Shown: in pieces, positions 5,366 to 9,578 of the stretch
Layout: every line of letters starts with the position of its first letter
How positions within the stretch are numbered: position 1 is the stretch's first letter
Assembly (NCBI GenBank): GCA_937959145.1
Contig: CALGMC010000108.1
Coordinates: forward strand, 1-9,578
Origin: an uncultured Chlorobiales bacterium
Lineage (GTDB): Bacteria > Bacteroidota > Chlorobiia > Chlorobiales > Thermochlorobacteraceae
Length of the DNA stretch: 9,578 nucleotides
Direction: 5' to 3'
Position numbers and translations under genes: made by a program
The notes under the pieces: generated by a model
What the model saw: only the letters and a program-made list of their open reading frames with translations
What the model was told of the DNA's origin: nothing
The model's database searches: none

Positions 5366-6253
5366 CTAACTATTTAAACTTTCAATCGCCGATACAATAT
5401 ACTTGTTGATGGTCTCTTTCGGCAAAGTGATGAAGAAATCTTCGCTCGACAAATCGAGAAGACGGTAAGAGTAAGTGATGAGCGGCTTTGGGTCTTTGTT
5501 CAAAATGGAGTCGGTGCAGAATTGATAAATTTTTTTGTCAAGTTCGGTTTCAACCAATCCCGACGCTTTATGCACCAAGTAGCAACACTTCACAGCGACT
5601 CGGCACAGTTTCTCGCATAGCACTAAATGCTTTTCATTTGAGCCGCCTGGTGGAAGTTCATAATAAATGATGTATTCCATCACGGCGTCGCGCAAAAATC
5701 GCCCCATCGTTTTGAGCATCAAGGCTAAATAATTTTCCCAAAAATCGGGCTCGACAGCAAGAAATGCATGTCGATAAAGAGGATTTTTCATTTGCTCATG
5801 GATATAAAAAAGTAGGGTATAAGCGCAGTCGGCAGGAAGGGCGATAGCGCGGCTTAGGAGCGTTGACGCATCTAAAATGAGTTCCATGGTTGTCGTATCA
5901 AATGGCAACTGCATCAAGAGCGACGCCAAGCGAAAACTTTTCGTGAGCCAAGTTTTGTCGGGGTTTTCGCCCTGCGTGCTTAACTCATCGAGCAAGGCTT
6001 CTACTTCTTCGCGAAGTTTCAAGGGGTTCGCGACAACGGCATCGGCAACACCTGATTTAATCAACACGGCTTTCGCGTCGGCATCCATACCCTCATCTGC
6101 CGCTACGCCAGAGGCATAGAGGAAGTGAAGTATCGCAAGATATAAGGCTTGATTAGGCGAGGAATTGGCTTGAATTTTTTCAATCGTAGATTTGGTAAGC
6201 GCGTTGGTATTTAGGCTGTATCGCGCGTCCCAGAGCGCAAGGTTCGTTCTCAA
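5366..6253 (-). CDS. Hypothetical protein, 295 residues
   Basis: I do not recognise this protein. The reading frame is uninterrupted over 295 codons and is flanked in the same direction by the dCMP deaminase gene (55-base gap) and ribD (37-base gap), which argues strongly for a real gene. The sequence looks all-helical and soluble: there is no signal peptide or convincing membrane segment, and it is rich in Leu and Ala. A cysteine cluster stands at 213, 217, 223 and 224 (LCEKLCRVAVKCCYLVHK), but its spacing does not fit a standard zinc or iron-sulfur motif I know. An aromatic patch, EYIIYYELPPGG, lies at 193-204. The first possible start is TTG 6253, because a stop codon lies in frame a few codons upstream. 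No Shine-Dalgarno sequence is evident. A TPR/HEAT-like helical repeat scaffold is conceivable, but I cannot support it from motifs. Confidence 0.75.
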   Translation of the reverse strand: MRTNLALWDARYSLNTNALTKSTIEKIQANSSPNQALYLAILHFLYASGVAADEGMDADAKAVLIKSGVADAVVANPLKLREEVEALLDELSTQGENPDKTWLTKSFRLASLLMQLPFDTTTMELILDASTLLSRAIALPADCAYTLLFYIHEQMKNPLYRHAFLAVEPDFWENYLALMLKTMGRFLRDAVMEYIIYYELPPGGSNEKHLVLCEKLCRVAVKCCYLVHKASGLVETELDKKIYQFCTDSILNKDPKPLITYSYRLLDLSSEDFFITLPKETINKYIVSAIESLNS

Positions 6254-6290
6254 GATTGTTTAGTTTTGTTTTGGATTTACGGGTATGAAA

Positions 6291-6308
6291 GATACAAAAG
6301 ATACAAAA
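6291..6308. repeat. Tandem 9-base repeat between the dCMP deaminase and the unknown gene
   Basis: GATACAAAA occurs twice in immediate tandem (6291-6299 and 6300-6308), next to the dCMP deaminase stop codon (6309-6311). On the minus strand it reads TTTTGTATC twice. It contains TTTTG elements such as those used at -33 in Bacteroidota promoters, but no matching -7 element follows at the right distance. It may be a slippage duplication. Confidence 0.5.
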
Positions 6309-6818
6309 TTACGAGGGTTCTACATGAACCTGAACGAGCCTAACGCCCGAAAGCGAAATCATTTCCGAGATGTTTTCCATTTTGTAGGGTTTGTCGTAAT
6401 AAATGGTTTTAATGCCAACGTTGATGAGCACTTTCAGGCAGTTGAGGCACGGGCTTGCCGTGATGTAAATGTCCGCGCCTTGAATGGCGGTGCCGTTTTT
6501 CGCGGCTTGTGCAATCGCGTTAATTTCGGCGTGAATGGTGCGCATGCAGTTTTCTTCGACCGTGCCGTCGGGGTGCGTAGATTTATAGATGAGGCAGTTC
6601 GGTCCGTCGCAGTGTGGCAATCCCGACGGCGAGCCGTTGTAGCCTGTGGCGAGAATGTTGTTGTCGCGCACAATGACCGCGCCGATGTGTGCCCGCTCAC
6701 ACGTGGAGCGGCGCGCAATCAAATGTGCCACGCTCATGAAGTATTCGTGCCATCCAATACGCTCTTGCTTTTTTGATGGGTTGCTTGCAATCTCGTTTTG
6801 AGTTAATGGCTCATTCAT
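6309..6818 (-). CDS. comEB: dCMP deaminase (ComEB-like)
   Basis: Deoxycytidylate deaminase converts dCMP to dUMP in the cytoplasm and so feeds thymidylate synthesis. The product from ATG 6818 has 169 residues. It contains the family blocks WHEYFMSVAHLIARRSTC (23-40), RAHIGAVIV (42-50), the substrate-loop region NGSPSGLPHC (61-70), the zinc ligand and catalytic Glu in IHAEINAI (95-102), and PCLNC (123-127) with the two cysteine ligands. A GTG one codon upstream (6821) is a possible alternative start. The first 20 or so residues precede the catalytic core. The ComEB name reflects homology to the Bacillus protein and does not imply a role in competence. The gene is divergent from the E1 gene and leads the set comEB, unknown gene, ribD. 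Confidence 0.93.
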   Translation of the reverse strand: MNEPLTQNEIASNPSKKQERIGWHEYFMSVAHLIARRSTCERAHIGAVIVRDNNILATGYNGSPSGLPHCDGPNCLIYKSTHPDGTVEENCMRTIHAEINAIAQAAKNGTAIQGADIYITASPCLNCLKVLINVGIKTIYYDKPYKMENISEMISLSGVRLVQVHVEPS

Positions 6819-6840
6819 CACAGGAAAGAATTGATGATGT

Positions 6841-6868
6841 GTTATACATTTCGCGGAAGTTAATGCAA
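6841..6868 (-). promoter_or_regulatory. Promoter candidate for comEB
   Basis: On the minus strand TTGCAT (6868-6863) is followed after 16 bases by TATAAC (6846-6841), which matches five of six bases of the general -10 sequence. It would give a leader of about 16 bases before ATG 6818. The -35 match is poor, so this is tentative. Confidence 0.35.
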
Positions 6869-6893
6869 CGAAAGGGAAATTCCGTTTTCGTGG

Positions 6894-6924
6894 TTGGTCG
6901 CCGAATGATTTTGTCGTATTTTCG
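6894..6924 (+). promoter_or_regulatory. Promoter candidate for the fused E1 gene
   Basis: TTG (6894-6896) is followed after 20 bases by TATTTTCG (6917-6924), one mismatch from the TAnnTTTG form. Spacing agrees with the rpmE2 and Skp promoter candidates. Transcription would begin near 6930, downstream of the region overlapping comEB, which supports an E1 start at 6956 or 7052 and not further upstream. Confidence 0.35.
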
Positions 6925-7051
6925 AGAATTGTTTAGAAATGAATCCGAAAATGGAATGGCAGTAAAAAGTGTAAAGAAATCGCCCGCCCACTCTGAAACA
7001 AAAAGACGTGCATCGTCAAAAAATTCTTCTCAACCTAACCGTAGTAACACC

Positions 7052-9145
7052 ATGAACACCGCCGAACTCACCAAAGAAAAAGCAACAACTGAAAGTATCA
7101 ACACGCATCAGAACATTCCAAAAGAAATGCTGCAGAATTGGTATCGGCTTCTTTATACGGGGCGACAGTTGGACATCAAGGCGGCAGGTTATCTCAAAAA
7201 GGGAATGGGCTGGTCGTATCACGCGCCGTATCAAGGTCATGACGGAATCCAACTCGCGCTCGGACTTTCGTTCCGACCGGGCAAAGATTTCCTCTTCCCG
7301 TATTACCGCGACATGCTCACCACGTTGGCGGCAGGATTGACCCCCGAAGAAATTATCCTGAACGGACTTTCTCGCGATACCGATGTCGCTGGCGGCGGAC
7401 GCCACATGTCCAATCACTTCGCCAAACCCTCGATTCGAATTCAAAATGTTTCATCATTAACCGGCAATCACGCTCAACACGTTGCGGGCGTTGCCCGAGC
7501 GATTAAAAAATACGGTGGCGATGAAATTGCCTTTTACTCCGCGGGTGAATCGGCGACTGCCGAAGGCTATTTTTACGAAGCCATCAATGGTGTCTCACGC
7601 GAAAAACTGCCTGCAATTTTCGTGCTTCAAAACAATAAGTATGGCATTTCAGTGCATGTGAGCGAACAATTCGGCACGCTTCGCCCTGCCGAAGTCTTTC
7701 GGTCATTCCCAAATCTTGAAGTGATGTTCTGCGATGGCACCGATGTGTTTGATTCATGGTTCACGATGCAAAAAGCCGTTGAGCACGTCAAAACAAAACG
7801 CTTGCCCGTGCTTGTCGAAGCCGATTGCGAGCGCATTGGCTCTCACTCCAACTCCGACAATCATTTGCTTTATCGCACACACGAAGAGATTGAAGAAATC
7901 AAAAAGCGCGACCCGCTGCCGAAATTCAAACACTATTTGCTTGAACACGGACTTTTCACCGAATCGGAACTGGCTGACATTGAGCGCGAAGCCGACCAAG
8001 TCATCGCCGATGCCTGCGAGAAAGGCGAAAAAGCCCCAACGCCGAAACCTGAATCCGCAAAGGAGTTTGTCTTCCCCGAATTTCAACCGACAGGCGGAAA
8101 AGTCATTGACCTTGCAGACCCCGTGAGCGACGGCGAACTTTACACAAACGAAACCATCAGTTTCCTACAAGCCATCAACTTCACACAAATTGAGGAGTTC
8201 CGACGCAATCCGAACACATTCCTTTGGGGGCAAGATGTGGCGTCAAAAGAAAAAGGCGGCATCTTCAACGCCGATAAAGGCATGCTCAAAGAATTTGGAA
8301 ACGAGCGCGTCTTTAATGCGCCCATTGCCGAAGACTTCATCGTCGGAACCGCAAACGGTTTTTCGCGCTACCGCGAAGACATTTGGGTTTTGATTGAAGG
8401 CGCGGAATTTGCCGACTACATCTGGCCTGCAATGGAGCAAGTTGTCGAGTGCTCGCACGAGTATTGGCGCACGAAAGGGCAATTTGCACCGAACATCGTC
8501 ATGCGCGTTGCCTCCGGCGGCTATATCGGCGGCGGCTTGTATCACTCGCAAAATGTCGAAGGCGCATTTACAACCTTGCCCGGTCTGCGCATTGTGATTC
8601 CGTCGTTTGCCGACGATATGCAAGGCTTGCTTCGCTCGGCGTTCCGCTCACGCGGCATGACGGTGATTCTCGAGCCGAAATTTCTCTACAACAATCCTTG
8701 GGCGAAAACGAAACGCTTGAAAGAAGACATCTTGATTCCCTTCGGCAAAGCCCGTATTCGCCGCGAAGGAACGGATTTAAGCATCATTACCTACGGCACC
8801 ACCACGCACCACGCGCTTCTCGCCGCCGAACGCTTATCGAAAGAAGGCGTTTCGGTAGAAGTCGTCGATATTCGCTCGCTCGCGCCGCTCGACACCGAAA
8901 CGATTTTTAACTCAGTCAAAAAAACCAGCAAGGTGTTGGTTGTTCACGAGGATAAAGTCACGGGCGGATTTGGCGGAGAACTTGCGGCATTGATTGCCGA
9001 ACATTGCTTCCAATATCTCGACGCGCCGATTCGCCGTGTAGGCTCTATTTTTACGCCGGTTGGATTCTCTAAAATTTTAGAAGAATATATTTTGCCCAAC
9101 GAGCAGAAAGTCTATGAAGCGGCGAAAGATTTGGCACGCTATTAA
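7052..9145 (+). CDS. Fused alpha-beta 2-oxoacid dehydrogenase E1 component
   Basis: This is a thiamine diphosphate-dependent E1 that decarboxylates a 2-oxoacid (branched-chain 2-oxoacids or pyruvate) and transfers the acyl group to lipoylated E2. From ATG 7052 it has 697 residues. The alpha half (about 27-330) has PYYRD (83-87), a GGGRHMSNHF loop (114-123) and the diphosphate-binding motif AGESATAEG through LQNNKYGIS (164-200), where GES replaces the usual GDG. A charged, Pro-rich linker follows at about 331-355. The beta half has LWGQDVASKEKGGIF (391-405), NAPIAE (422-427) with the catalytic Glu427, EGAEFADYIWPAMEQ (449-463), HSQNVEGAF (498-506) and the transketolase C-terminal region (from about 557, with DIRSLAPLD at 606-614). 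The frame is open upstream to 6773, but that overlaps comEB. ATG 6956 would add a basic Ser/Lys-rich 32-residue tail and cannot be excluded. No E2 or E3 gene is adjacent. The substrate is not determinable here. Confidence 0.92.
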   Translation: MNTAELTKEKATTESINTHQNIPKEMLQNWYRLLYTGRQLDIKAAGYLKKGMGWSYHAPYQGHDGIQLALGLSFRPGKDFLFPYYRDMLTTLAAGLTPEEIILNGLSRDTDVAGGGRHMSNHFAKPSIRIQNVSSLTGNHAQHVAGVARAIKKYGGDEIAFYSAGESATAEGYFYEAINGVSREKLPAIFVLQNNKYGISVHVSEQFGTLRPAEVFRSFPNLEVMFCDGTDVFDSWFTMQKAVEHVKTKRLPVLVEADCERIGSHSNSDNHLLYRTHEEIEEIKKRDPLPKFKHYLLEHGLFTESELADIEREADQVIADACEKGEKAPTPKPESAKEFVFPEFQPTGGKVIDLADPVSDGELYTNETISFLQAINFTQIEEFRRNPNTFLWGQDVASKEKGGIFNADKGMLKEFGNERVFNAPIAEDFIVGTANGFSRYREDIWVLIEGAEFADYIWPAMEQVVECSHEYWRTKGQFAPNIVMRVASGGYIGGGLYHSQNVEGAFTTLPGLRIVIPSFADDMQGLLRSAFRSRGMTVILEPKFLYNNPWAKTKRLKEDILIPFGKARIRREGTDLSIITYGTTTHHALLAAERLSKEGVSVEVVDIRSLAPLDTETIFNSVKKTSKVLVVHEDKVTGGFGGELAALIAEHCFQYLDAPIRRVGSIFTPVGFSKILEEYILPNEQKVYEAAKDLARY

Positions 9146-9176
9146 AAAGAGAAAATAAATTGAAGCGCGTTTGAGG

Positions 9177-9219
9177 TCGCCTGTAAGTGTCTGTGGGCAG
9201 TTGCAGGCGATTTTTATTT
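9177..9219 (+). terminator. Intrinsic terminator after the E1 gene
   Basis: TCGCCTGTAA (9177-9186) pairs with TTGCAGGCGA (9201-9210) as a 10-bp stem containing one G-U pair, around a 14-base loop, followed by TTTTTATTT. It lies 31 bases after the E1 stop codon and separates the E1 transcript from bchY. Confidence 0.8.
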
Positions 9220-9246
9220 AGGCAACATCTCTGCACGAGGTAAGAA

Positions 9247-9276
9247 TTTGTCGCTCCGATAAACTTTTTGCATTAT
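9247..9276 (+). promoter_or_regulatory. Promoter candidate for bchY
   Basis: TTGTCG begins within 9248-9253 and is followed after 17 bases by CATTAT (9271-9276). Each hexamer matches the general housekeeping consensus in four of six positions, at ideal spacing. The -10 element lies inside the 15-base palindrome listed separately. No TAnnTTTG element was found here, so the call is tentative. Confidence 0.35.
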
Positions 9277-9281
9277 GCAAA
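9267..9281. promoter_or_regulatory. 15-base perfect palindrome upstream of bchY
   Basis: TTTGCATTATGCAAA is a perfect inverted repeat of 7-bp arms around one base, centred 30 bases before the bchY start codon and overlapping its likely -10 region. That position is ideal for a repressor. There is no T-tract after it, so it is not a terminator. The regulator is unknown. Confidence 0.55.
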
Positions 9282-9293
9282 CAGAACTTAAAC

Positions 9294-9297
9294 GGAG
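9294..9297 (+). promoter_or_regulatory. Ribosome binding site of bchY
   Basis: GGAG stands 6 bases before ATG 9304, a textbook spacing. It fixes the bchY start, in a window where most genes lack such a site. Confidence 0.75.
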
Positions 9298-9303
9298 TAA
9301 AAA

Positions 9304-9578
9304 ATGAACACCACATCAACGCAAAACTCGCAAAGCGATTTTAAGAACCTTTTCAATATCCTTCACGAGCAAACCAAAAACGAAAGCGAAACCGAAGTCA
9401 ATCTTCACCCGCAAACGATGTGTCCTGCCTTCGGCGGACTGCGCGTCATTACGCGCATCGACGGCGCGCAAGTGTGCATGGCGACCGACAAAGGCTGTAT
9501 GTATGGCTTAACGTTCGTAACGCATTTTTATGCCGCCAAAAAGTCTATCGTCTCGCCTGAACTGATGTCGCAACAACT
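9304..9578 (+). CDS. bchY: Chlorophyllide a reductase subunit Y (5' end only)
   Basis: These are the first 91 codons of a gene that leaves the window at the right edge. BchY and BchZ form the nitrogenase-like catalytic component that, with the BchX iron protein, reduces ring B of chlorophyllide a on the route to bacteriochlorophyll a. The first 37 residues are polar and variable. They are followed by MCPAFGGLRVITRIDG (39-54), VCMATDKGCMYGLTF (57-71) and THFYAAKKSIVSPEL (73-87). Cys40 and Cys65 lie in the CPAFG and GCxYGLTF contexts where BchY supplies ligands for the [4Fe-4S] cluster shared with BchZ. The GGLRVITRIDGAQVC form with an extra Cys58 resembles, to my knowledge, green sulfur bacterial BchY more than the proteobacterial one. 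The gene has its own Shine-Dalgarno sequence and promoter region and is cut off from the E1 gene by a terminator. Confidence 0.88.
   Translation, partial: MNTTSTQNSQSDFKNLFNILHEQTKNESETEVNLHPQTMCPAFGGLRVITRIDGAQVCMATDKGCMYGLTFVTHFYAAKKSIVSPELMSQQ

Noticed and set aside
6285..6776. 163-codon plus-strand open frame antisense to comEB.
   Set aside because: comEB on the minus strand carries intact zinc and catalytic motifs; the antisense peptide has no recognisable features.
6773..7051. N-terminal extension of the E1 protein by up to 93 residues.
   Set aside because: The distal part overlaps comEB and the divergent promoter region, and the E1 family core begins about 25 residues after Met at 7052. 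A start at 6956 remains possible.
1..9578. tRNA or rRNA genes, CRISPR arrays, insertion sequences, riboswitches.
   Set aside because: Nothing on either strand showed cloverleaf sequences, regularly spaced repeats, transposase-like proteins or an FMN-type leader near ribD.

Overview
The window looks like chromosomal DNA from a phototrophic member of the Chlorobi/Bacteroidota group. The right edge opens a gene for chlorophyllide a reductase subunit Y (bchY) with the CPAFGGLR and KGCMYGLTFV motifs I associate with green sulfur bacteria. The other genes read as Chlorobi/Bacteroidota types: a cysteine-poor (type B) ribosomal protein L31, two tandem Skp/OmpH-like chaperones and a single-chain alpha-beta 2-oxoacid dehydrogenase E1. 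Several promoter candidates resemble the Bacteroidota TTG-N19/20-TAnnTTTG form, and Shine-Dalgarno sequences are rare. Presence of an nrfH start (nitrite ammonification) and a 2-oxoacid dehydrogenase E1 would be atypical for a classical strictly anaerobic green sulfur bacterium. A Chloroherpeton- or Thermochlorobacter-like lineage is my guess, not something the sequence proves.

Layout. The left two thirds are mostly on the minus strand. From the left edge: the 5' end of nrfH (1-146); a roughly 400-base intergenic stretch with an FNR/CRP-like palindrome and a small hairpin; frr (554-1111); a strong intrinsic terminator; rpmE type B (1199-1468) with a clear promoter; two Skp/OmpH genes in tandem (1576-2784); and deoC (2902-3720). 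A small plus-strand gene for a two-helix membrane protein (3906-4190) converges on ribD with a 10-base gap. Next come, again on the minus strand, ribD (4201-5328), an unrecognised 295-residue gene (5366-6253) and a dCMP deaminase gene (6309-6818), closely spaced in one direction and plausibly one transcript. Divergent from these, on the plus strand, is the fused E1 gene (7052-9145), closed by an intrinsic terminator, followed by the start of bchY (9304 onward) behind a 15-base perfect palindrome.

How the genes work together. frr and rpmE serve translation. The Skp/OmpH pair serves periplasmic handling of outer-membrane proteins. deoC, the dCMP deaminase and ribD belong to nucleotide, deoxyribose and riboflavin metabolism. 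The most open question is the unknown gene between two zinc deaminases of the same fold superfamily. No mobile element, CRISPR array, tRNA or rRNA was seen, and I find no evidence of a wholly new multi-gene system. The most interesting material is regulatory (palindromes at nrfH and bchY, the terminator just ahead of frr, tandem repeats in the Skp leader) plus the uncharacterised gene.
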